Below are positions 44,062 through 52,045 of a DNA stretch of 64,000 bases, piece by piece. The first letter of the stretch is position 1. Each line of letters begins with the position of its first letter. The notes beneath the pieces were generated by a model. That model did not search any database and was not told the origin of the DNA. It saw only the letters and a program-made list of their open reading frames with translations. Made by a program: the position numbers and the translations under genes. The stretch is from Hyphomicrobiaceae bacterium (GTDB taxonomy: Bacteria; Pseudomonadota; Alphaproteobacteria; Rhizobiales; Hyphomicrobiaceae): assembly GCA_041397645.1 (NCBI GenBank), contig JAWKWE010000006.1, positions 186,001 to 250,000 on the forward strand, in the 5' to 3' direction.

Positions 44062-44585
44062 TGCGCTTCCGGCCAGCTCGCGGAACGCGAGTCGGAAGGC
44101 GCATCAAGCAAGCCGGCTTGCATTACAACTGGCATCGGCATTACGATCCAACAATCGGACGATATACACAGCCAGATCCGCTAGGGTTTGTGGATGGGCC
44201 GGGGGTGTTTGCTTACGCGCGGGGTGCGCCTCAGCGATATGTCGACAAGGATGGGAGAGAAGTTATCGTCTTGCCGCACCCAATTTTGATACCCATCACT
44301 ATAACAGCCCTGTATTGCTCCGTTTATCCAGAAAAGTGTCGGAAGATCATTGATCAATGCCTATCGTTGTTTAAGCCTTCAAATACCGGTGGAGGCGGCG
44401 GTGGAGATGATGATGACGATGATCCTTGCGCAAAGCAACAAGAGCGAGATTTCAGTATTTGCAGATTGCTCCCAAACCGAACGAACGCGCAGAAAGCTGT
44501 CCGATCTAGGTGCTGGGATAGCGCCGACGCTCGATACGGGGCGTGCCGTGCCGGCAAGACGCTTCCACCTCTTATTACATGGTGA
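44061..44585 (+). CDS. Orphan Rhs tip P0
   Basis: A 174-aa frame whose first ATG lies at the edge of a family B palindrome (translated RFRPARGTRVGRRIKQ). The junction HYNWHRHYDPTIGRYTQPD is followed by a toxin domain of about 120 residues: a hydrophobic segment (LPHPILIPITITALYCSVYP), a Gly/Asp-rich linker and a Cys-containing tail (DFSICRLLPNRTNAQKAVRS, then CWDSADARYGACRAGKTLPP). Similar CW...RY..C tails occur in other Rhs tips of unknown activity. Confidence 0.65.
   Translation: MRFRPARGTRVGRRIKQAGLHYNWHRHYDPTIGRYTQPDPLGFVDGPGVFAYARGAPQRYVDKDGREVIVLPHPILIPITITALYCSVYPEKCRKIIDQCLSLFKPSNTGGGGGGDDDDDDPCAKQQERDFSICRLLPNRTNAQKAVRSRCWDSADARYGACRAGKTLPPLITW
44063..44102. repeat. Family B palindrome at the strand-switch junction
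   Basis: A 40-base inverted repeat (arms GCTCGCG / CGCGAG inside TTCCGGCC...GGAAGGCGC). On its left, the minus strand reads Rhs core (EYIWMPEAE); on its right, the plus strand reads AGLHYNWHRHYDP. Its left half matches the reverse complement of the copy at 49987-50025 and its right half the copy at 55560-55600, so it is a chimera of two copies. Confidence 0.75.
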
Positions 44586-44589
44586 ATAC

Positions 44590-44874
44590 ATGACGAAGAC
44601 TATTATCGCTCGACGGACGCTGCACGTCGGTGCTACTCCAGTCGAGATTTCTGTAGAATGTCCCGTTCTCGACGGAGAGGATTATTGTTGCCGCTACGCT
44701 ATCAATTGGCCGCAATGCACGCAGAAAGGCTATGCCATGGGGGTTGATTCAATGCAGGCCCTAATTCTTGCGTTGTCCCACATAGCCTCGGATGTCAGAT
44801 CCCCAAGAGTCCAGCCAGAAGAAGAAATATACTGGTTGGAATTAGGAGACGAAGGAGGGTTCGCGAGATCCTGA
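44590..44874 (+). CDS. Putative immunity protein, DUF6968-like, partner of tip P0
   Basis: A 94-aa protein starting four bases after the P0 stop. IIARRTLHVGATPVEISVEC and YAMGVDSMQALILALSHIAS give the same two-block layout as the immunity protein at 42791-43159. Neutralisation of the P0 toxin is inferred from position. Confidence 0.62.
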   Translation: MTKTIIARRTLHVGATPVEISVECPVLDGEDYCCRYAINWPQCTQKGYAMGVDSMQALILALSHIASDVRSPRVQPEEEIYWLELGDEGGFARS

Positions 44875-45715
44875 ACATCGCGTCGCCATTCCGTCATTGT
44901 TCGCACCTCCGATCAACGCGGCAATATTTTCTCCGACGCCCGCACGATCACGGGAGCGGGCAGCGCCAAGACGGTCTCCTACCTCTACTCCGCCGCCGAT
45001 CTGGTGACACAGATCACCTACCGCTCCGGCCGCATCGTCCTTTACGATCGCGATAGCGTCGGGCGTATCAACAAGGTCTCGACCAAGCAGAACTCTGGCG
45101 CTTCGAGCGTGACCGTCATCGACAACGTCACCTATCAGCCGATCTCGAACCTCATCAAATCTCTGACCTACGGCAACGGCCTGGCAGAGACCGACGCGCA
45201 CACCCAGGACTACGAGCAATCGCAGTGCACGGTGACGAACGGCGCCACGACCGTGATGGGCCTTACCTTCGGGCGGACCGACAACCTCAACATCACCTCG
45301 ATCGGCGATACGGTCACCTCCGCCAACAACCAGTCGTTGGGCTACTCGGCGGCCAACCGCCTGAACAGTGCCAGCGGGATCTACGGCTCGCAATCGTGGA
45401 CCTATGACGGCGTTGGCAACCGCACCAGCGAGACGTTCGGCGGGGTCACCGATACCTACAGTTATCCTTCCACCAGCAATCTGCTGCAGGGTGTGACACG
45501 CTCTCCTTTGTGGCGCTTCGGATGCCCACCCGCATCCGCGCAACCGTAACGCCCGATCCGCGCGCCTTCACCTATGATGGAGCCGGCAACACCCTCACCG
45601 ACGTGCGCACTCTTTTCGCGCCTTCCGGCCGGCTCGCGGAACGCGAGTCGGAAGGCGCAACCAAATTGGCGTCACGTATGCCTACACCTATAACAACGCC
45701 AACCGCCTCAAGACG
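44875..45715 (+). pseudogene. Rhs core fragment with palindromes A and B
   Basis: About 200 codons of YD-repeat core (RTSDQRGNIFSDARTITGAG, VTQITYRSGRIVLYDRDSVG, WTYDGVGNRTSETFGG) begin directly after an immunity gene, without a start. A family A insertion at about 45504-45545 adds a net 38 bases and shifts the frame, giving a stop at 45549. A family B insertion at 45618-45658 shifts it again. The frame is restored only at 45716. From 45407 the sequence is duplicated at 52938. Confidence 0.7.
45513..45541 (-). repeat. Family A palindrome, with an empty site at another locus
   Basis: 29 bases with arms CGGATGC / GCATCCG. The same core sequence without this element occurs at 51261-51285 (ACACGCTCGGGCGTAACGCC), showing that it is an insertion. 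Here it adds a net 38 bases and disrupts the frame. Confidence 0.8.
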
Positions 45716-46735
45716 GTGTCGCAGTCGGGCAACCTCATCGGCACCTACACCTACAATGGCCGTGAACAGCTCGCGACCCGGGTGATCACGAACTCGGGCT
45801 CGGCCAACGGCACGACATACTTCGTTCATGACCAGTGGGGCAATATCATCGCGGAGCTCGATGCGACGGGCTCAACCGTGCGCGAGTACATCTGGATGCC
45901 GGAGGCCGAGATCGCGCCGACGCGCGGGTCACGCACGACCGTTGATCGTCCGGTCGCGGTGGTCTCCAACGTCGCCACCACGCCGGCGCTGCTCATGGTG
46001 CACGTCGATCAGCTCAACCGGCCCGTGAAGATGACGGATGCCACGGGCGCGGTCGTCTGGTCGGCTCTCTACAGCCCGTTCGGCGGCGCCTACACGCTCT
46101 CAGGTGCCGAAACCCTCAACGCCCGCTTCCCCGGACAGTGGTTCCAGTTAGAAGCAGGCTTGCACTACAACTGGCACAGGCATTACGATCCCAGCCTCGG
46201 CCGCTACACCCAGCCCGACCCGCTGGGGTTTATAGATGGCCCGAGTGTGTTTGCGTATGGGCGGAGTTCGCCGGAAATTGGGGTAGACCTCAACGGACTG
46301 GAAACGGCGGTGATAACCGGCGGCCCGGTACCTGGAAATCCGTTTGGCCATACAGCGCTAGCTTGCACCAAATGTGGTGTTCATAGCTTTGGAACTAGAA
46401 CTCCCCCCGGGTCAAGCACTTCAAATTACGTAACTTCGCAGTCGAGAAAGAGAGATCAAACCATACAAATTCTCCCAACAACGCCCGACGAGGAAAAGTG
46501 CATTCGCGACTACCTCAACACGTTGTCACCCAATCTTCCTGATACATTGCTCACCACTGACACGTGCGCCTGCCGTACGCTCGAAGCGCTAAGACGATGC
46601 ACTTCATTCGATCTTAGTGGTGTTGGGTGCATGTTCCCGGCATCCACTTTCCGGATTATCCAACGAAGCACGACTCGCACGTTGCGCATTCCCAAGGGCG
46701 GACCGCCGCCCAATCTATTCGATTTCAACAAGTGA
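45716..46735 (+). CDS. Rhs core end with tip P1, papain-like toxin candidate
   Basis: The best-preserved core end in the array: 339 aa from a GTG, with YD repeats (SGNLIGTYTYNGREQL), DQWGNIIAELDATGSTVREY, LNRPVKMTDATGAVVWSALY, the HYNWHRHYDPSLGRYTQPD junction and the toxin GLETAVITGGPVPGNPFGHT. No palindrome interrupts this stretch. The toxin matches tip M4 throughout, including GHTALACTKC and DTCACRTLEALRRC. A permuted papain-like fold is only suspected. Confidence 0.75.
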   Translation: MSQSGNLIGTYTYNGREQLATRVITNSGSANGTTYFVHDQWGNIIAELDATGSTVREYIWMPEAEIAPTRGSRTTVDRPVAVVSNVATTPALLMVHVDQLNRPVKMTDATGAVVWSALYSPFGGAYTLSGAETLNARFPGQWFQLEAGLHYNWHRHYDPSLGRYTQPDPLGFIDGPSVFAYGRSSPEIGVDLNGLETAVITGGPVPGNPFGHTALACTKCGVHSFGTRTPPGSSTSNYVTSQSRKRDQTIQILPTTPDEEKCIRDYLNTLSPNLPDTLLTTDTCACRTLEALRRCTSFDLSGVGCMFPASTFRIIQRSTTRTLRIPKGGPPPNLFDFNK

Positions 46736-47169
46736 GAAAAACCAACCAGGGTCGAATAGCGATGCAATGGCGGTTGTCTATGTTTTTGGTCATTCTTTTT
46801 GGAGCGACAACTTGGTTTTACTTCTTCACTCAAGACCAGAAATCCAAACGCGAATGGTCTGTGGTGCAAGGAGCGATATTCCGCGCGGGAAAAGTGCCAA
46901 CCCAAAATCGGATCGAGTATCAATATGATAATGGGTGCAATCCGTGTATCGGCATACTCACACTCGACGGCAAAGACCGAATGTGGATCCTTGCGAGGTC
47001 CAACTACGGGGAACGGCTGAAAATAATGGGGGGAAAACTGCTCGGGGAAACGGACGAATATCGGGTGCGTATTTCCCGGGCTGAGTTTGAGTCGATAAAG
47101 GAGAAAGGAGATTTGAGCGATGAGGTCGAACAATTTTTTATAAACTCGATTGACCCAAGGATCAGGTAG
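46732..47169 (+). CDS. Putative immunity protein, single-TM, partner of tip P1
   Basis: 145 aa from a GTG that overlaps the toxin stop (GTGA), or 135 aa from ATG 46762. One membrane helix (LSMFLVILFGATTWFYFF) precedes a soluble domain with KREWSVVQGAIFRAGKVPTQ and RVRISRAEFESIKEKGDLSD, paralogous to the protein at 39331-39750. Toxin and immunity have therefore diverged together as a pair. Confidence 0.72.
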   Translation: MRKTNQGRIAMQWRLSMFLVILFGATTWFYFFTQDQKSKREWSVVQGAIFRAGKVPTQNRIEYQYDNGCNPCIGILTLDGKDRMWILARSNYGERLKIMGGKLLGETDEYRVRISRAEFESIKEKGDLSDEVEQFFINSIDPRIR

Positions 47170-47604
47170 CGTCTGAAGACGGGCTCGCAGTCGGGCAACC
47201 TCATCGGCACCTACACCTACAATGGCCGCGAGCAGCTCACCACCCGGGTGATCACGAACTCAGGTCCCGCCAACGGCACGACGTACTTCGTGCATGACCA
47301 GTGGGGCAACATCATCGCCGAGCTGGATGCGACGGGCTCAACCGTGCGCGAGTACATCTGGATGCCGGAGGCCGAGATCGCGCCGACGCGCGGGTCACGC
47401 ACGACCGTGGATCGTCCGGTCGCGGTGGTATCCAACGTCGCCACCACACCGGCGCTGCTCATGGTCCGCTCTTTTGTTGGTCAACACGCGGCAAGCCGGT
47501 GTTGAGCGTGATCAGCTCAACCGTCCGGTGAGCGCTGGTGGGCATCCGAAGCGCAAAGAAAAACGGCGCGGATGCGAGTGGGCATCCGAAGCGCCATCAA
47601 GTAA
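47170..47604 (+). pseudogene. Rhs core fragment with palindromes C and double A
   Basis: Core from SGNLIGTYTYNGREQLTTRV through SNVATTPALLMV is intact and in frame, then a family C element (47481-47505) ends the frame (RSFVGQHAASRC-stop). After a short core piece (DQLNRPV), a double family A unit (47532-47594) replaces KMTDATGA and creates a TAA just before VVWSALYS. Confidence 0.65.
47566..47594 (+). repeat. Family A palindrome (representative; all copies listed)
   Basis: 29-base element with arms GCGGATGC / GCATCCG and ends GCGC. Full copies start at 43752, 43971, 45513, 47566, 48921, 49884, 50089, 53044, 57277, 60305, 60345, 61546 and 61586. Partial copies lie at 43792, 47532, 50251, 52023 and 57242. 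It often occurs as a double unit of two copies (one usually truncated) joined by AAAGAAAAACG. Confidence 0.8.
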
Positions 47605-48222
47605 GTCGTCTGGTCGGCTCTCTACAGCCCGTTCGGCGGCGCCTACACGCTCTCAGGCGCCGAAACCCTCAACGCCCGCTTCCCCGGACAGTGGTTCCAG
47701 TTAGAAGCAGGCTTGCATTACAACTGGCACAGGCATTACGATCCGACAATCGGACGATATACCCAGCCAGATCCATTGGGGTTCGTCGATGGACCGGGGG
47801 TGTATGGGTATGTGCGGAATAACCCGTATCGGTATGTTGATCCGGATGGTCGAATTGCTATCGGAGATGACATAGTAATAGGAGGAGCTGCCGCCGGCGC
47901 GATCATCATAGTAGGCGAATATTGCAGGCGAAAAATACTGGAATGGTGGAATCGTCGGACTGCCCCGCCGCCGCCTCCTCCGCCTCAGCCCTGCACCCCT
48001 CCAGAAGGCACGCAATGCTACGTTCTCGACCAACATGTACCCGGTAGCCGCAGTCGGCTTGGAACAATTTCGCATTACCACATTCTTGAGCATCGAAGAA
48101 TTCGAGCAACAAATGCGTGTCAATGGCAGGAATTGCGAGATAAAATTGGAGTCGGGGTGTTCCCCGTATTTGATCTTGGTGGAATGCTACCGTGTAGCTC
48201 ATATGGCGCAGGTAGGTCTTAG
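47605..48222 (+). CDS. Orphan Rhs tip P2
   Basis: An open frame of 205 codons beginning VVWSALYSPFGG, with the junction HYNWHRHYDPTIGRYTQPD, then a toxin region. The first part (RIAIGDDIVIGGAAAGAIII VGEYCRRK, a membrane-helix-like segment at about 47848-47950) is shared at nucleotide level with tip P5. A polyproline stretch follows, then a unique C-terminus with SHYHILEHRRIRATNACQW. The function is unknown; His-rich HYHILEH might be catalytic or metal-binding. Confidence 0.6.
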   Translation, partial: VVWSALYSPFGGAYTLSGAETLNARFPGQWFQLEAGLHYNWHRHYDPTIGRYTQPDPLGFVDGPGVYGYVRNNPYRYVDPDGRIAIGDDIVIGGAAAGAIIIVGEYCRRKILEWWNRRTAPPPPPPPQPCTPPEGTQCYVLDQHVPGSRSRLGTISHYHILEHRRIRATNACQWQELRDKIGVGVFPVFDLGGMLPCSSYGAGRS

Positions 48223-48233
48223 AGGGGTGACAA

Positions 48234-48896
48234 TTGTCGTTGCTGCAGGATAGATCAACCATTCCAATCAGTGCATTGGTTGGTCATCAATTGATTGTGG
48301 GATTCAGCCTGAGGCAAAGTCCCCAGAAACCCACAGATTCGACTTCGTCGAGACGATGCGCCTTGCTTGAAGGACCAAGTCTGAAGTTTCAACATCCGAT
48401 AAGCTTAGGATTCGATTTCTGGGATATCGTCGAGGAGGAAGATTTCGCCTCAGAGCGAAATGGGATGAATCTGCTATCGATTCCCGACACGTTTGGTCTG
48501 GAAGACGCCATTCCAGAAAAGTCGTGCTTGCTTGCAGTTGCAATGAGTACCCGAACAGCACTTTCGCTAGAGCAGCGGTTTGGACTGACCCTACTTCCAA
48601 TCGGTCTAATTGCGGCATCTGCGAATTGGCGTTTCCTCGGCTATGACGTCACAGCGCCAGGCGGATTAACCAGCGCGCTTTACGGCTTCGATTGGTCAAA
48701 GCTGACGGACCCAGAAAAAAGTCGTTTTCCGCGCGGCCAGGGCAATGAGTTTGGCTTGTTGGAGGACGAAAGACAGGCCGGGGCTTTCGCACGCTTCTTT
48801 AACGATGATAAATTGGATCACTCGCCATATTATCCGATGGGCTTATGGGTTAAGGAAAGAACTTCTAAGCGAACATTTTTTACCGATACGGCTTGA
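48234..48896 (+). CDS. Putative immunity protein, partner of tip P2
   Basis: A 220-aa soluble protein from a TTG preceded by GAGGGG. Sequence includes LGFDFWDIVEEEDFASERNG and WRFLGYDVTAPGGLTSALYG. No family is recognised. It is the largest immunity candidate in the array. It starts 11 bases after the P2 stop. Confidence 0.6.
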   Translation: MSLLQDRSTIPISALVGHQLIVGFSLRQSPQKPTDSTSSRRCALLEGPSLKFQHPISLGFDFWDIVEEEDFASERNGMNLLSIPDTFGLEDAIPEKSCLLAVAMSTRTALSLEQRFGLTLLPIGLIAASANWRFLGYDVTAPGGLTSALYGFDWSKLTDPEKSRFPRGQGNEFGLLEDERQAGAFARFFNDDKLDHSPYYPMGLWVKERTSKRTFFTDTA

Positions 48897-49004
48897 GCGG
48901 GCAATCACACGTTTTGCTTTGCGCTTCGGATGCCCACCCGCATCCGCGCGTCTGTACGGTGCACGACGTCTTCGGAAACCCCGGCCTTCGCCGGGGCAGG
49001 CTAA
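48897..49004 (+). pseudogene. Palindrome cluster replacing Rhs core
   Basis: A family A copy (48921-48949) and a separate GC-rich hairpin (CCCCGGC 48979-48985 with GCCGGGG 48990-48996) fill the space where core would be expected. Only IAELDGTG just after it resembles the core block IIAELDATGS. Confidence 0.5.
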
Positions 49005-49352
49005 ATCGCCGAGCTTGACGGCACGGGCGCGCCCGACAAAATTCCTGACCTGGTAGACCCAATAAAGCGACCGCTGATTTGCCTGCAGTTGAGGGAAGCT
49101 GTTCAATTCTATTGCAAAAGCTTTCCATATTCCCTTTTTCAGAATAATGCTTGCTCGAAACAAGACTCTTGCAGTGTTCTCGAAGAGAAATGGAAGAAGC
49201 GCCGAAACTGCATTAAATATCAAGCCATACTCAGTTCGTACTGCTTCGGTGCAAACATTACCCATCTCAAACGTTACGAAGACGAGAGTGACGCAATCAA
49301 TAAATGCCGTGAATATTTCAGCGACAATGGCTGCGGCTGCTTGCCAAACTGA
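49005..49352 (+). CDS. Orphan toxin tip P3 without the PDPLG junction
   Basis: An open frame of 115 codons beginning IAELDGTGAPDKIPDLVDPI and continuing into a Cys-rich domain (QNNACSKQDSCSVLEEKW, RRNCIKYQAILSSYCFGAN, CREYFSDNGCGCLPN). The RHYDP/PDPLG region is absent, so this toxin cannot be released by the usual Rhs cleavage; it is probably a stranded remnant. A related immunity gene still follows. Confidence 0.5.
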   Translation: MAELDGTGAPDKIPDLVDPIKRPLICLQLREAVQFYCKSFPYSLFQNNACSKQDSCSVLEEKWKKRRNCIKYQAILSSYCFGANITHLKRYEDESDAINKCREYFSDNGCGCLPN

Positions 49353-49365
49353 TCGGTCCTCGCAT

Positions 49366-49833
49366 ATGTCCCGAACTAACAAACAAACTATATTGGACCG
49401 GTTAGAGGATTGTTTCGACCTGAGATCGGATGTTTCGACCAATGGCTTAGTATACGGATCAGCCTGGGAAGATCAGGATATTCTGACCGCGCTCCAGGCT
49501 AAGAACGGGAAGGTCGATGATGAGTTTGTTGGCTACTTCTTTGACTCGCTGGCCAACTTCACTCCAAAAGGGTTTGCAACGATCCTACCATTTTACTTGC
49601 GATTTGCACTAATACATCCAACTAGCGATGTGGCGGAGCGAGTTATATTCAGGTGTGCTAATCTGAAGCCAGCCTCAAAGTATTTAGGGGCGTTCACGCA
49701 AGATCAACTCGAAGTTTTGCGTATTGCTTTTATAGAGCTAGAGCATGGTCTGGCACTAGCAGGAGAGTCCAGTAGGTTTATGGCAGAAAAGTTTGAAAAG
49801 GTTCGACAGAATTTGAACTCTTCGAGCAGCTGA
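49366..49833 (+). CDS. Putative immunity protein, DUF6714-like, partner of tip P3
   Basis: A 155-aa soluble protein from ATG 49366 (MSRTNKQTILDRLEDCFDLR). SLANFTPKGFATILPFYLRF and SDVAERVIFRCANLK resemble the immunity protein at 41513-42010. Assignment to DUF6714 is tentative. Confidence 0.65.
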   Translation: MSRTNKQTILDRLEDCFDLRSDVSTNGLVYGSAWEDQDILTALQAKNGKVDDEFVGYFFDSLANFTPKGFATILPFYLRFALIHPTSDVAERVIFRCANLKPASKYLGAFTQDQLEVLRIAFIELEHGLALAGESSRFMAEKFEKVRQNLNSSSS

Positions 49834-50257
49834 TCCGGCGCGTGATAACCAACTCAGGCAGCGCCAACGGCACTTTAATGATTGCGCTCCGGATGCCCAC
49901 CCGCATCCGCGCAGACACTTCGTCCATGACCAGTGGGGCAACATCATCACGGAGCTGGATGCGACAGGCGCGCCACGTTGAGGTAGGCGCTTCCGACTCG
50001 CGTTCCGCGAGCTGGCCGGAAGCGCATTGGCGCGAGTACATCTGGATGCCGGAGGCCGAGATCGCGCCGACGCGGGGGTCAAGGACGGGCGCGGATGCGA
50101 GTGGGCATCCGGAGCGCCACCAAAGCGTCGATAGGCCCGTCGCGGTGGTATCCAACGTCGCCACGTCGCCGGCGCTGCTCATGGTGCACTCTTTTGTTGG
50201 TCAACACGCGGCAAGCCGGTGTTGAGCGTGATCAGCTCAACCGTCCGGTGAGCGCTG
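49834..50257 (+). pseudogene. Rhs core fragment with palindromes A, B and C
   Basis: Core pieces (RVITNSGSANGT, DQWGNIITELDATG, EYIWMPEAEIAPTRGS, RPVAVVSNVATSPALLMV) are split by family A copies at 49884-49912 and 50089-50117, a family B copy at 49987-50025 and a family C copy at 50201-50225. A partial A (50251-50266) then joins directly to RHYDPSLG, deleting the SALYSPFGG block. Confidence 0.65.
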
Positions 50258-50749
50258 GTGGGCATCCGGCATTACGATCCATCGCTCGGCCGCTACACCC
50301 AGCCCGACCCGCTCGGGTTTATAGATGGGCCAAGTGTGTTTAGTTATGCTTTGTGCAGTCCCCATCGGTATGTCGACCGGGATGGGAGGTTTGCTGTAAT
50401 CCTAATTCCGGCCATCCCCGAACTAATCACAATGATAACGACACTCGGTGTTTGGCTCACATTGCCAGACACGCCTCCATTGCCCGAACCTCCGAAACCA
50501 CCGGACCCGAAGACGGACTATCAGTGTCATGAAGGTGATAACGACGATGATTGCAAGGATCGTCTATCCGATTGGCGAATTAAGAACCAATGTAAGATCG
50601 ATGACGCAGAAGCCTTCAAAATGGACATTCTTGGTCGTCGTGCGCAGATCAGCCTTTATGAGCTGTGCAAGTGCAAAAACGGAGAAGTAGCAATAAGAGA
50701 AAAAGGCTGTAAGGCTTCAACTCAACGAACGGGACATATGTGTGAATGA
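50258..50749 (+). CDS. Orphan Rhs tip P4
   Basis: A 163-aa frame beginning in element A (MGIRHYDPSLGRYTQPDPLG). The toxin region opens with a hydrophobic stretch (RFAVILIPAIPELITMITTL) and proline linker that is nearly identical in tip P11, then a unique domain CKIDDAEAFKMDILGRRAQI SLYELCKCKNGEVAI. The FKxDxLGxxAxxSxYxL pattern recalls a described polymorphic toxin domain family, but I cannot confirm which. Immunity gene overlaps its stop. Confidence 0.62.
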   Translation: MGIRHYDPSLGRYTQPDPLGFIDGPSVFSYALCSPHRYVDRDGRFAVILIPAIPELITMITTLGVWLTLPDTPPLPEPPKPPDPKTDYQCHEGDNDDDCKDRLSDWRIKNQCKIDDAEAFKMDILGRRAQISLYELCKCKNGEVAIREKGCKASTQRTGHMCE

Positions 50750-51138
50750 GAATGCGTAACAGAACCACCGTGCGTTCATCGTTCGCAATTAGCGGCTTCG
50801 ATTGCGATCCATCGGAGATTACGCATGCGCTTGGTATCGTGCCAACTCGTACGTCAACCGAGGCACCTGATAGGAGCGGATTTAAGTATTGGGAATTTGA
50901 CCAAAAAGAGATTGACTCAGTTTTTGTTGAAGAGCATGTCGCCAAGATCATTGAAAGACTTGCGAATAGCTCGCATACAATTATGGAGAGTCCAATCTTT
51001 AAGACTAAAAATGTGGAGTTAAACATTTTTGTAATCGCCAAAGTGTCGGAGAACGATATCGGTGTCAGAATGTGTCTCAGTCCCGAAATTAGCAAATACC
51101 TTTCGGATCACTGTATCAACCTCGTGATTGACGGCTGA
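50746..51138 (+). CDS. DUF4279-like immunity protein, partner of tip P4
   Basis: A 130-aa protein that starts in an ATGA overlap with the toxin stop (an ATG two codons on is also possible). SSFAISGFDCDPSEITHALG IVPTRT followed by WEFDQKEIDSVFVEEHVAKI is the DUF4279 layout, a family often found beside polymorphic toxins. Binding to the P4 toxin is inferred. Confidence 0.72.
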   Translation: MRMRNRTTVRSSFAISGFDCDPSEITHALGIVPTRTSTEAPDRSGFKYWEFDQKEIDSVFVEEHVAKIIERLANSSHTIMESPIFKTKNVELNIFVIAKVSENDIGVRMCLSPEISKYLSDHCINLVIDG

Positions 51139-51479
51139 CTGAGGCCACTACGGCTCGCAATCGTGGACCTATGACGGCGTTGGCAACCGCACCAGCGAGA
51201 CGTTCGGCGGGGTCACCGATACCTACAGTTATCCTTCCACCAGCAATCTGCTGCAGGGTGTGACACGCTCGGGCGTAACGCCCGATCCGCGCGCCTTCAC
51301 CTATGATGGGGGCGGCAACACCCTCACCGACGTGCGCACTCTTTTCGCGCCTTCCGGCCGGCTCGCGGAACGCGAGTCGGAAGGCGCAACCAAATTGGCG
51401 TCACGTATGCCTACACCTACAACAACGCCAACCGCCTCAAGACGGTGTCGCAGTCGGGCAACCTCATCGGCACCTACAC
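51139..51479 (+). pseudogene. Rhs core fragment with palindrome B but an empty A site
   Basis: Contains WTYDGVGNRTSETFGG, TSNLLQGVTRSGVTPDPRAF and NTLTDVRT, as at 45.4 kb, but here without the family A insertion (empty site 51261-51285). A family B copy is at 51347-51387. The core ends abruptly at GNLIGTYT and is joined out of frame to tip P5. Confidence 0.65.
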
Positions 51480-51785
51480 GATCCGGATGGTCGAATTGCT
51501 ATCGGAGATGACATAGTAATAGGAGGAGCTGCCGCTGGCGCGATCATCATAGTAGGCGAATATTGCAGGCGAAAAATACTGGAATGGTGGAAGAGAGACA
51601 CCACACCGCCAGATGATCCTCCTGATGAGAACAGATGTAAGGCAATCATTAGGGGCTGCTTTGACGGTTGCAAGCAAGTTATGGATGAGGATCCTGATAG
51701 TCTTCCGGGCTCAGGCCGAAATCTTCAACCAAGGCTTGTTCGCTGCGTCAAAGATTGTGCGGCGGCACATGGATGTTCTTACTAA
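51480..51785 (+). CDS. Orphan toxin tip P5
   Basis: An open frame of 101 codons starting at DPDGRIAIGDDIVIGG. The first 40 residues are almost identical to those of tip P2; the C-terminus differs (NRCKAIIRGCFDGCKQVMDE, RLVRCVKDCAAAHGCSY) and is Cys-rich. The joint with the core is out of frame and the PDPLG junction is deleted, so it cannot be expressed as a normal Rhs tip here. Confidence 0.55.
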   Translation, partial: DPDGRIAIGDDIVIGGAAAGAIIIVGEYCRRKILEWWKRDTTPPDDPPDENRCKAIIRGCFDGCKQVMDEDPDSLPGSGRNLQPRLVRCVKDCAAAHGCSY

Positions 51786-51801
51786 GCTCTAAGAGAGACA
51801 G

Positions 51802-52011
51802 ATGGACCGTGAAGCAGCTGAAGACCTAATCACAGAATATCTCCGTTTTGGAGATATTTTGAATCACGTAGTTGAGATATCACATCGCATTCCCGACAAT
51901 TCGCAGCGCTCCATCGTACGCGGATCCGTGGCGGAGGCTCAGTTCCATTTCTATGAAATTGTAAGAGCTGTTGGTAAGGAATACCCCGATCTAGTTCCCG
52001 ACGTTTCATAA
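51802..52011 (+). CDS. Putative immunity protein, partner of tip P5
   Basis: A 69-aa, probably all-helical protein (MDREAAEDLITEYLRFGDIL) preceded by an AGAGAGAC ribosome-binding region, 16 bases after the toxin stop. No family recognised. It is the shortest immunity candidate in the array. Confidence 0.55.
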   Translation: MDREAAEDLITEYLRFGDILNHVVEISHRIPDNSQRSIVRGSVAEAQFHFYEIVRAVGKEYPDLVPDVS

Positions 52012-52045
52012 CGAACGACGACCGTCCACCCGCATCCGCGCGCGG

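Noticed and set aside
44379..44591. Minus-strand frames with runs of Ser, Pro or Ile
   Set aside because: They are the reverse of the Gly/Asp-rich linker of tip P0.
44875..47169. A complete, functional Rhs protein
   Set aside because: The core lacks an N-terminus, begins directly after another gene, and is broken by frameshifting insertions before 45716.
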